NCBI GenBank assembly: GCA_946887385.1
Contig: CAMPKU010000109.1
Location: forward strand, 1-14,049
Source: an uncultured Gammaproteobacteria bacterium
GTDB taxonomy: Bacteria; Pseudomonadota; Gammaproteobacteria; Rariloculales; Rariloculaceae
Direction of reading: 5' to 3'
DNA: 14,049 nt
Shown here: positions 7,474 through 13,200 of the stretch, piece after piece
How positions within the stretch are numbered: the stretch's first letter is position 1
Layout of the letters: each line of letters begins with the position of its first letter
Program-made: the position numbers and the translations under genes
Notes under the pieces: generated by a model
Databases searched by the model: none
The model's input: only the letters and a program-made list of their open reading frames with translations
What the model was told of the DNA's origin: nothing

Positions 7474-8688
7474 ATGGACGAGTCCTCCGTAACGAGCCGT
7501 TTCCCGCTCTCGCCGTACGCAGCCGAGCTCGAGGGCGGCGCCGGCGTGCAGCCGTTCGGCGCGCCGCTCGAGGCCGAGTACGGGCAACGGCGAGTGGCCG
7601 AGAACCGCACGCTGATTCGGGTGGCCACGGTGCTCGCACTGGTCCTCACCGTCGCCCGCGGCACGGAGCAGCTTCTGGCGGATGCCTGGAGCACGCTACA
7701 GACCGGGCAGTTTGCCGTCGTGCTCGCCTCGTCGGTCGTGCTGGCCGCGCTGGCGTGCAGCCCCTGGATTGAGCGGCTCTACGTCCCCGTTGCCCAGGTG
7801 TTGGTGCCGCTGCGCAACGCGCTCGTGGCCATCACGGTGGCGGGCGTGGCGGCCCAGGGGCAGGTGGAGGCGCTCATGCTGCTGCCGTTGCTCGTGATCG
7901 GGCCGTTCTTCGTGCTGGGGCTGAAGTTTCGCGCGGCGCTGATCGCCGTGGCGCTCACGCTGGTGGCGTACTTCGCGGCCACCATGGCGTTGGGCTTGGC
8001 GTTGCCGCTGCTCGTGCGATCGTGCGTGCTGCTCACCTTCCTGGCCGCGGCGTGCGCCGTGGTGGCGCGGCAGTTCGAGCGAACCGCGCGCACCAGCTTC
8101 CTCGAAAGCCATCTCATTGCGGAGCTCGCGGAGCGCGACGCGCTCACGGGCCTGAAGAACCGCCGCGTCTTCGACGAGCATCTGGAAGCGCTGTGGGCGC
8201 GGGCCATCGCCGAGCGCTGTGTGCTCGCTGTCGTGCTGATCGACGTGGACCACTTCAAAGCCTACAACGACTTCAACGGCCACCAGGCCGGCGACCGCGC
8301 ACTGCGCCGCGTGGCCCAAACTCTGCAGGCTTTCGTCACGCGCCCGGGGGACCTGCTCGCCCGTTACGGCGGCGAGGAGTTCGCCGCGATTCTGCTCGAC
8401 ATGGACGGCGTAGAAGCCGAAGCGCTCGCCGAGCGGATGCGGCGCGCCGTCGCGCGGCTCGGGCTCGAGCACGGCGGCTCGCACAGCGGCGTGGTCACGA
8501 TCAGCGCGGGTGTGGCGCTCGTCGAGCCGAGCAGCACGCGCCGCTCGCGCGGCGCCGTGCAGCTCGCCGATCAGGCCTTGTATGAGGCCAAGACGCGCGG
8601 CCGCAATCGCGTGAAGGTGCTCGACCCCGGCGCCCACCAGGCGCTGACGACCGGCGTGTTTTCACGCAGCGCCATCAACGGCGGGTGA
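7474..8688 (+). CDS. Membrane diguanylate cyclase (GGDEF domain)
   Basis: From ATG 7474 the protein has 404 residues. An in-frame ATG at 7423 would add 17 residues but would leave only 9 bp before the divergent gene; neither start has a clear Shine-Dalgarno. About six transmembrane helices (45-66, 79-96, 104-124, 131-150, 152-178, 179-199) form a membrane sensor without a recognised ligand domain. The C-terminal GGDEF domain starts at DALTGLKNRR (222-231), carries the metal-binding LIDVDHFKAYND segment, and has the active-site signature GGEEF (299-303), the common variant of GGDEF. The allosteric inhibitory site RPGD (290-293) lies five residues before it, so product feedback by c-di-GMP is expected. 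It should condense two GTP to c-di-GMP at the inner membrane and promote sessile behaviour. There is no EAL domain. Confidence 0.93.
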   Translation: MDESSVTSRFPLSPYAAELEGGAGVQPFGAPLEAEYGQRRVAENRTLIRVATVLALVLTVARGTEQLLADAWSTLQTGQFAVVLASSVVLAALACSPWIERLYVPVAQVLVPLRNALVAITVAGVAAQGQVEALMLLPLLVIGPFFVLGLKFRAALIAVALTLVAYFAATMALGLALPLLVRSCVLLTFLAAACAVVARQFERTARTSFLESHLIAELAERDALTGLKNRRVFDEHLEALWARAIAERCVLAVVLIDVDHFKAYNDFNGHQAGDRALRRVAQTLQAFVTRPGDLLARYGGEEFAAILLDMDGVEAEALAERMRRAVARLGLEHGGSHSGVVTISAGVALVEPSSTRRSRGAVQLADQALYEAKTRGRNRVKVLDPGAHQALTTGVFSRSAINGG

Positions 8689-8733
8689 GAAGTCGGCCCC
8701 TCCGGGCCGGTTGGGGGTGGCCCGGCGGCTTCT
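8688..8733 (+). terminator. GC-rich hairpin after the diguanylate cyclase gene
   Basis: Immediately after the GGDEF stop, AGAAGTCG (8688-8695) pairs with CGGCTTCT (8726-8733), and inside it CCGGGCC (8702-8708) pairs with GGCCCGG (8719-8725). The two stems are joined by a six-base bulge. No T-tract follows, so it is a hairpin of terminator type rather than a standard intrinsic terminator. Confidence 0.45.
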
Positions 8734-8770
8734 GAGACCTGGGTCACAGTCGCGGGCGCCCTCAAACGCC

Positions 8771-8922
8771 TATACTTGTCGAAATTTCAGGGATTTTTCG
8801 ACATATTAGAGTCTCGTGTCGATCCCATCGATGCATCCGGGCGATGTGTCGATAATATCGACGATTTTCGACATATAAGCACGATGTGTCGATGGCTTCG
8901 ACGTAGCGCCGCCACGTGTCGA
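8771..8922 (+). promoter_or_regulatory. Operator array upstream of the Fic gene
   Basis: Five TGTCGA sites begin at 8777, 8817, 8847, 8887 and 8917, with spacings of 40, 30, 40 and 30 bp. Opposing TCGA half-sites lie at 8798, 8828, 8858, 8868 and 8898. Several combine into 17-bp near-palindromes of the form TGTCGATnnnATCGACR (8817-8833, 8847-8863, 8887-8903). TATACT at 8771-8776, a good -10 hexamer, touches the first site. The region is much richer in A+T than the flanking genes. This is probably the control region of the Fic gene that starts at 8945; the binding protein is unknown, and the winged-helix domain of Fic itself is one candidate. Confidence 0.65.
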
Positions 8923-8944
8923 TTAACCGGGGAGATTCGTACGT

Positions 8945-10096
8945 ATGCCATTCGATCCGTCGATTCCGTACAACGATCTGCCCCTCCTGCCGCCGCCGCT
9001 GGAGGCCATCGAAACCGCGGCGATCTTGAAAAAGTGCATCAGCGCCCGGGTGGCGCTGGCCGAGCTCAAGCAGGCGGCCGAGCTGATCCCGAACGCCTCC
9101 GTGCTCGTGAACGCGCTGCCGCTGCTCGAAGCGCAGGCCAGCTCCGAGATCGAGAACATCGTCACGACGACGGACAAGCTGCTCGAGTTCGTGGACGCCC
9201 CCGAGAACCGCACCGCGGACCCCGCGACGAAGGAAGCGCTGCGCTATCGGCGCGCCTTGTTCGAAGGCGTGCGCAAGGTGCAGCACGGCCGGCTCACGGT
9301 GGAGACCGCAATCGACGTGTGCCGCACGATCAAGGGCGAAGCGCTCGAGCTGCGCTCGAAACCCGGCACCACGCTGCGCAACACGGCCACGGCCGCCGTG
9401 ATCTACACCCCGCCCGTGGGCAAAGACGTGATCCGCGAGAAGCTCGCGAACTGGCAGGCGTTCCTCACCTCGAACGACGACCTCGACCCGCTCATTCGCT
9501 GCGCCGTGCAGCATTATCAGTTCGAGGCCATCCACCCGTTCCCCGACGGTAACGGTCGCACGGGCCGCGTGCTGAATATTCTCTTTCTCGTGGAGCAAGG
9601 GTTGCTCGACACGCCGATCCTGTACTTGAGCCGCTACATCATCCGCAACAAGGCCGATTACTACCGCTTGCTGCTCGAGGTGACGACGCAGCAGGCGTGG
9701 GGGCCGTGGATCTCGTTCGTGCTCGACAGCATCGAGAATACCTGCGGCTGGACCACGGAGAAGATCAAGGCGATCCGCGACCTCATGCGCCACACGGGCG
9801 ACTTCATCCATCGCCGCCTGCCGAAAATCTACACGTGGGAGCTCGTCGAGCTGTTGTTCAAGCAGCCGTACTGCCGCATCGCGAACGTCGTCGATGCGGG
9901 GCTCGCGAAACGGCAGACGGCGTCGGTGTACCTGAAGTCGCTCGTCGAGATCGGCGTGCTGCGAGAAATCGACGCCGGCCGCGAGTCGCTGTTCGTGCAC
10001 CCGAAGTACATCGAGCTTCTCACCGGCGACGAGAACGTCTGGGTGTTCTACGCCGGCGTGGAAACGGACACCGTGCTCGAAGTCGAGCCGTCGTAG
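8945..10096 (+). CDS. Class II Fic family AMP-transferase with C-terminal winged helix
   Basis: This 383-residue protein matches the Fic_N/Fic/wHTH layout of Shewanella SoFic-type proteins. The N-terminal region (FDPSIPYNDLPLLPP) leads to an inhibitory motif SSEIEN (66-71), fitting the class II pattern (S/T)xxxE(G/N), whose Glu blocks ATP gamma-phosphate binding. The catalytic loop HPFPDGNGRTGR (197-208) is complete, with His197 as the general base. The C-terminal part (about 295-360) looks like a winged helix (YCRIANVVDAGLAKRQTASVYLKSLVEIGVL). Such enzymes transfer AMP from ATP to hydroxyl side chains of proteins; many auto-AMPylate. No antitoxin gene precedes it, as expected because the inhibitor helix is internal. 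The ATG lies after GGGGAGA at 8929-8935, a usable Shine-Dalgarno. The elaborate upstream operator array suggests tight regulation, possibly by its own winged helix. The target is unknown. Confidence 0.93.
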   Translation: MPFDPSIPYNDLPLLPPPLEAIETAAILKKCISARVALAELKQAAELIPNASVLVNALPLLEAQASSEIENIVTTTDKLLEFVDAPENRTADPATKEALRYRRALFEGVRKVQHGRLTVETAIDVCRTIKGEALELRSKPGTTLRNTATAAVIYTPPVGKDVIREKLANWQAFLTSNDDLDPLIRCAVQHYQFEAIHPFPDGNGRTGRVLNILFLVEQGLLDTPILYLSRYIIRNKADYYRLLLEVTTQQAWGPWISFVLDSIENTCGWTTEKIKAIRDLMRHTGDFIHRRLPKIYTWELVELLFKQPYCRIANVVDAGLAKRQTASVYLKSLVEIGVLREIDAGRESLFVHPKYIELLTGDENVWVFYAGVETDTVLEVEPS

Positions 10097-10112
10097 CCGT
10101 CGTAGCCGTCGC
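10086..10112 (+). repeat. Three tandem 9-bp units across the Fic stop codon
   Basis: AGCCGTCGT occurs at 10086-10094 and 10095-10103, followed by AGCCGTCGC at 10104-10112. The first TAG (10094-10096), formed at the junction of units one and two, is the Fic stop. Units are a multiple of three, so slippage would not shift the frame. Confidence 0.8.
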
Positions 10113-10196
10113 ATAGCGCCGTCGCCTGCGCGCGTGGTCGAATGTCGATTGGCCTCGCGGTCGTTCGACTAAGGGGCGTATGCACCCCCATCACCC

Positions 10197-10202
10197 AGAG
10201 GA
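10197..10202 (+). promoter_or_regulatory. Shine-Dalgarno fixing the start of the YCII-domain gene
   Basis: AGAGGA ends seven bases before ATG 10210. The upstream in-frame ATG at 10180 has AAGGGG only three bases away, too close, so 10210 is preferred. Confidence 0.65.
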
Positions 10203-10209
10203 CCAAGAC

Positions 10210-10560
10210 ATGCGCTTCATCAGCATTTTCACGCACGAGCCCGTCAACCGCGCCCCCACGGAGGCCGAGATGGCCGCCATGGGCAAGCTCATCGAGGACG
10301 CGATGAAAGAGGGCTGGCTGCTCTCGACCGAGGGCGTGAGCTTCGGCAACACCGGTGTCCGCGTGCATCGGAGCGCCGGCGGCAAGATCACGGTCACGGA
10401 CGGGCCGTTCACCGAGGCCAAGGAAGTCATCGGCGGCTACGCGCTGCTGCAAGCCGCGTCGAAGGAGGAGATCGTCAAGCTCACGCGGCGCTTCCTCGAG
10501 GTTGCCGGCCAAGGCACGTGCGAGATCTACCCGCTCTACGAAATGCCGGCCGAGGCTTGA
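10210..10560 (+). CDS. YCII/DGPF-domain small protein
   Basis: From ATG 10210 the product has 116 residues and begins MRFISIFTHEP, the usual first strand of YCII-related (DGPF) proteins. The signature DGPF is at residues 64-67 within VTDGPFTEAKEVIGGYALLQAASKEEI, a strong family match. The family has a dimeric alpha/beta ferredoxin-like fold. Members are often encoded beside ECF sigma factors, but none is present here. The biochemical role of most members is unknown, and no catalytic claim is made. The gene follows the Fic gene after about 110 bp and ends 10 bp before a strong hairpin. A TGTCGAT at 10143 with TCGAC at 10165 in its upstream region resembles the outermost site of the Fic array. 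Confidence 0.88.
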   Translation: MRFISIFTHEPVNRAPTEAEMAAMGKLIEDAMKEGWLLSTEGVSFGNTGVRVHRSAGGKITVTDGPFTEAKEVIGGYALLQAASKEEIVKLTRRFLEVAGQGTCEIYPLYEMPAEA

Positions 10561-10561
10561 G

Positions 10562-10600
10562 AAAAAAAATCCCCGGGGACCGCTTGCGCAGTCCCCGGGG
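10562..10600 (-). terminator. Intrinsic terminator for the multipass membrane protein gene
   Basis: CCCCGGGGAC (10571-10580) and GTCCCCGGGG (10591-10600) form a perfect 10-bp stem around a 10-base loop. Read on the minus strand, the hairpin is followed by eight T residues (the A-run at 10562-10569), the classic intrinsic terminator for the gene ending at 10645. On the plus strand it follows the YCII gene without a T-tract but may still protect or end that transcript. Its GGGGAC/GTCCCC core matches the arm ends of the 26-bp palindrome at 6443-6468. Confidence 0.88.
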
Positions 10601-10644
10601 CAGACGGCCGCCGGCTATTTGGGGGGAGCCAACGCCGGCGCCAT

Positions 10645-11310
10645 TCAAACCGCTCCGTTCTGATTCAGGAGTGCTTGATCCTCTAGGTCGACCGCGTGAT
10701 ACAGCGCGGCGAACGCGGCGCCGGCCCATATCAACGCGAACAGGCCGCCGACGGCGAAGAGGAGAAGACCGCAGAAGAACAGCAGGATCGACATGAGATA
10801 CATGCCGAAGATCCGCCAGCCGTGCCCGCGCGTCATGAACCAGCTCTTTTCGATGGCCGCCACCGGATCGAGGCCTTTGTCCATGACCAGATAGGGCACG
10901 AACGACAACCGGCACCAGAAGATGATCCCGGGGACGAGCAGGAGGATGAGGCCGATGCCGACGATCGCGACCACGAGCAGGTTGGCGAGAACGATGTTCA
11001 AGTAGCCCTTCTTGAACCCCTGAAACATCTCCGCCACGTTCGCGCGTTCGTCGCGGATGAATCGCAAGTACATCCAGTCGCCGCCGTAGTTGACGACCGG
11101 AGCCACCAAGAGCCAATAGACCGTTGCGAGCATGTTCAACACGACGAAACCCGCCGAGCTAAGCCCTTGCTCGCCGCTGAATGGGCCCCAGGCGGGGATA
11201 TTGGCAACGCCGACGATGACGGCGACCAAGAAGAGATGCAGAAAGTACTTCCACAGCTGCTGCCAGCCGTAGCCGAAACTGCCGAATGCCGTTGCTCTTG
11301 GTGTTCTCAT
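10645..11310 (-). CDS. Multipass inner-membrane protein, DUF975/GDPD-membrane-domain-like
   Basis: This 221-residue protein has about five or six hydrophobic helices (22-40, 52-72, 104-127, 123-143, 166-184, 184-205). The central stretch, LVPGIIFWCRLSFVPYLVMDKGLDPVAAIEKSWFMTRGHGWRIF in outline (about 125-168), follows the pattern of DUF975 and related membrane proteins: a VPGII turn, a YLVMDKGLDP segment and an EKSWxxTRGH helix. These families have no established reaction. No soluble domain is attached and no catalytic residues stand out. The ATG at 11308-11310 is well supported by GGAGGA (TCCTCC on the plus strand at 11318-11323), eight bases upstream. It diverges from the membrane LuxR gene and shares with it a repeat-rich control region. 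A strong intrinsic terminator lies 44 bp past its stop. Confidence 0.82.
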   Translation of the reverse strand: MRTPRATAFGSFGYGWQQLWKYFLHLFLVAVIVGVANIPAWGPFSGEQGLSSAGFVVLNMLATVYWLLVAPVVNYGGDWMYLRFIRDERANVAEMFQGFKKGYLNIVLANLLVVAIVGIGLILLLVPGIIFWCRLSFVPYLVMDKGLDPVAAIEKSWFMTRGHGWRIFGMYLMSILLFFCGLLLFAVGGLFALIWAGAAFAALYHAVDLEDQALLNQNGAV

Positions 11311-11387
11311 GACTGGGTCCTCCGACCGTGTGAAGCTCGAACGGAGGGCAATTTAGGGTCGGAGGCGCGTGAAAGCGTCCGACTTTC

Positions 11388-11442
11388 GTAGTGTTTTTCT
11401 AGGTTCCTACCAAAACACTACCCGAGCACTACCAAAGTAGTG
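11388..11442. promoter_or_regulatory. Phased GTAGTG operator-like repeats between divergent genes
   Basis: GTAGTGTTTT (11388-11397) and AAAACACTAC (11412-11421) are perfect 10-bp inverted arms. CACTAC (11427-11432) and GTAGTG (11437-11442) form a second inverted pair with a four-base spacer. On the minus strand GGTAG repeats directly with an exact 11-bp period (CTACC at 11407-11411, 11418-11422 and 11429-11433). The array lies between the DUF975-like gene and the membrane LuxR gene and could control either or both. The repeats are plain; the binding protein is not known, though the neighbouring LuxR-type protein is a natural candidate. Confidence 0.6.
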
Positions 11443-11477
11443 TTCTGATTCTGCGCGGTTTATTGTCCCATGCCGCC

Positions 11478-12425
11478 ATGTTTGCCCAGGTCCTCATCGT
11501 CACGTTCATTCTCTGCCTGGGGTTGACCATGGCGAGCGTGCTCGTGAGCCGCCAACTGCTGACCACCTACACGTCCGAGTTCCTGCGTCACCACTTCTAT
11601 TACCTCGCGGCTTTCCACGCGTTTGCGTTCTATGGCCTCTGGGGGCAGGTCTTGACGCGGGGCCTGCTGGCGTCGATCGACACCGATGCGGCCGTCGTCG
11701 AGCTCGTGGCGGGCTTCTTGCCGGTGCTCGGCGTGCCGTTTCTGTTCGTGTCCTGGATCATGTTGCTCAGCATGGCCTGCTCGATGTTCGGCAAGACGTT
11801 CAAGCCGATGTGGTATTCGCTGCACGGGGCCGTGCTGCTTGCACTGCTGGCCGGCTCGTGGCTCGCCGTCACCCTCTTGCAAGCACAGTCGCCGGCCGCC
11901 GGCCTCGGGCTCATCGAGGCCGTGGCGATGATCGGCACCGAGCTTTTCTATTTTTCGGTGTTCCTGGCCCTCGTGTGGCGCTTTCGCGCCGCGGCCGAAG
12001 GGGAGAAGCGCCGCGTGCTGCTCACATTCGCAGTGCTGCTCGCCGGCGCCTACGCGGTACGCTCGCTGCTCGCGGGGCTCGTGCTCGTGGATGTTCGCCT
12101 TAGCGCCATCGCATTGCTGGCCGTGCATGCGTCCAATCTGCCGCCCCTGCTGTACTTGAGCGCGAAGGCCGACCGCGTGTTTGCGCCCGTGCGGGCCGAG
12201 CAGGCCACGCCGCTCGGCATCGAGCATGTGCTCGACCGTCACGGCATCACCAAACGCGAGCGGCAAATTGTGGAAAAAATCTGCCTCGGCAAGACGAACA
12301 AGCAGATCGCCGAGGAGCTTTTCATCAGCCTACAGACGGTGAAAGACCACACGCACCGCATCTACTCGAAGATCGGCGTGAATAGCCGCGTCCAGCTCGT
12401 GCAGCTGATGAATACGGCGAGATAG
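11478..12425 (+). CDS. Seven-TM membrane protein fused to a LuxR-type DNA-binding domain
   Basis: ATG 11478 gives 315 residues; a TTG at 11463 would add five. Neither start has a clear ribosome-binding site. Seven hydrophobic helices can be placed at about 1-24, 40-61, 73-104, 111-134, 142-168, 180-205 and 207-227. The C-terminal 60 residues are a LuxR/GerE helix-turn-helix: ITKRERQIVEKICLGKTNKQIAEELFISLQTVKDHTHRIYSKIG in outline (257-300), with the expected TxRE, KxIAxxL, TVKxH and IxxKxG positions. There is no receiver domain, so the signal is likely sensed by the membrane part and passed directly to DNA-bound output, one-component style. The protein would bind DNA from the inner membrane unless it is released by proteolysis. 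The phased repeats just upstream could be its own operator. Confidence 0.87.
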   Translation: MFAQVLIVTFILCLGLTMASVLVSRQLLTTYTSEFLRHHFYYLAAFHAFAFYGLWGQVLTRGLLASIDTDAAVVELVAGFLPVLGVPFLFVSWIMLLSMACSMFGKTFKPMWYSLHGAVLLALLAGSWLAVTLLQAQSPAAGLGLIEAVAMIGTELFYFSVFLALVWRFRAAAEGEKRRVLLTFAVLLAGAYAVRSLLAGLVLVDVRLSAIALLAVHASNLPPLLYLSAKADRVFAPVRAEQATPLGIEHVLDRHGITKRERQIVEKICLGKTNKQIAEELFISLQTVKDHTHRIYSKIGVNSRVQLVQLMNTAR

Positions 12426-12481
12426 CTCGCCCGTCCCCGATTCGCCGCCGTGGCGAAAGTTCCCGGCGCGCCACACTCAGG

Positions 12482-12498
12482 TTGGCACGGAGGTTGCC
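12482..12498 (+). promoter_or_regulatory. Sigma-54 (RpoN) -24/-12 promoter for the outer-membrane protein gene
   Basis: TTGGCACGGAGGTTGCC matches the consensus YTGGCACG-N4-TTGC with all core positions; only the base after TTGC (C rather than A/T) departs. The GG (12484-12485) and GC (12496-12497) are separated by exactly ten bases, as the family requires. Transcription should begin near 12509, leaving a 30-base leader before ATG 12539. An inverted pair GTGGCG (12451-12456) / CGCCAC (12470-12475) lies just upstream and may bind a regulator. Confidence 0.75.
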
Positions 12499-12526
12499 TT
12501 CTTCTCCGGGTCAACTCAGGGTTCAC

Positions 12527-12532
12527 AAGGAG
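12527..12532 (+). promoter_or_regulatory. Shine-Dalgarno of the outer-membrane protein gene
   Basis: AAGGAG lies six bases before ATG 12539. Together with the signal peptide it fixes this start and rules out the upstream in-frame ATG-like start at 12482, which lies inside the sigma-54 promoter. Confidence 0.85.
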
Positions 12533-12538
12533 TGTGAG

Positions 12539-13132
12539 ATGAACAAAACATTGACTGTTGCAGGTTTGCTACTGGCGCTTGCGGCCGGCCCGGCGCTCGC
12601 GCAGCGAGACGATGACCGCGCGGGTCGTAACTTCGACGGGTTCTACATCGGCGCCGGCGTGGGCGACTTCTCCTCGGCTGTCGATGAGATCGACAACCTC
12701 GACGACGTCGACGACGTGGGCATCGACTTCAGCGACAGCGACAACGCCAGGAAGGTCTTCGCCGGCTGGCACTTCAATCGCTTCGTGGCGGTTCAGGCCG
12801 ACTTCGTGGACTTCGGCGATGCGAGCGGCTTCGTCTCGACGTCGGCTCGCGGCACGTCCGACGTGCAAGGCATCGCCCCGAGCGTCGTGGGCACGCTGCC
12901 GATCGGCCCGATCGAGCTGTTCGGCCGCGTGGGCCTGATGTTCTATGAGGTGGATCTGAACCTCACGGGCGGCCGCGTGATCGACGAGAGCGGCGAAGAT
13001 CTCGTCTGGGCTGCCGGCCTCGGTTTCGACGTGCTCGATCGCTTGAATTTGCGGCTCGAGTACGAAGAGATCGACATCCAGGAGCTCGACGAAGCCGATG
13101 CTCTGTGGCTCAACGTGGCCTGGAAGTTCTAA
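12539..13132 (+). CDS. Small outer-membrane beta-barrel protein
   Basis: The product has 197 residues. A clear signal peptide (MNKTLTVAGLLLALAAGPALA) is cut after Ala21. The mature part alternates polar and hydrophobic residues in strands such as FDGFYIGAGVGDF, ARKVFAGWHFNRFVAVQADFVDF, IELFGRVGLMFYEVDL, LVWAAGLGFDVL and LNLRLEYEEIDI, and ends WLNVAWKF with a C-terminal Phe, the usual signal for barrel assembly. Length and pattern suit an eight-stranded OmpA/OmpW-like barrel without a peptidoglycan-binding domain. The first surface loop (about 48-69) is extremely Asp-rich and could bind divalent cations; that is inference. It is preceded by a near-perfect sigma-54 promoter, so expression probably depends on RpoN and an enhancer-binding activator not encoded here. 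The stop is followed by a repeated AAGTTCT heptamer. Confidence 0.85.
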   Translation: MNKTLTVAGLLLALAAGPALAQRDDDRAGRNFDGFYIGAGVGDFSSAVDEIDNLDDVDDVGIDFSDSDNARKVFAGWHFNRFVAVQADFVDFGDASGFVSTSARGTSDVQGIAPSVVGTLPIGPIELFGRVGLMFYEVDLNLTGGRVIDESGEDLVWAAGLGFDVLDRLNLRLEYEEIDIQELDEADALWLNVAWKF

Positions 13133-13161
13133 GTTCTAGCGCTCGGTGAAGCTGCGGTCCT

Positions 13162-13185
13162 GCGGCACGATGCTAGACGTGCCGC
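13162..13185. terminator. Hairpin between convergent genes
   Basis: GCGGCACG (13162-13169) and CGTGCCGC (13178-13185) form a perfect 8-bp stem with an 8-base loop, between the stop of the outer-membrane protein gene (13132) and that of the dehydrogenase gene (13201). No T-tract is present on either strand, so it is a likely but weak or factor-assisted bidirectional terminator. Confidence 0.5.
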
Positions 13186-13200
13186 GGGGCCTGCGCTGGC

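Noticed and set aside
8771..8944. CRISPR array, because of regularly spaced repeats
   Set aside because: The repeated unit is a 6-17 bp motif with imperfect copies and spacings of 30 and 40 bp, and no cas gene is present. It fits an operator array instead.
8762..10114. 450-residue minus-strand frame opposite the Fic gene
   Set aside because: The plus strand carries full Fic motifs; this frame has shadow composition and would run through the operator array.
12482..12538. Upstream start for the outer-membrane protein (19 extra residues)
   Set aside because: It overlaps the sigma-54 promoter, and the internal ATG 12539 has both an AAGGAG site and a proper signal peptide.
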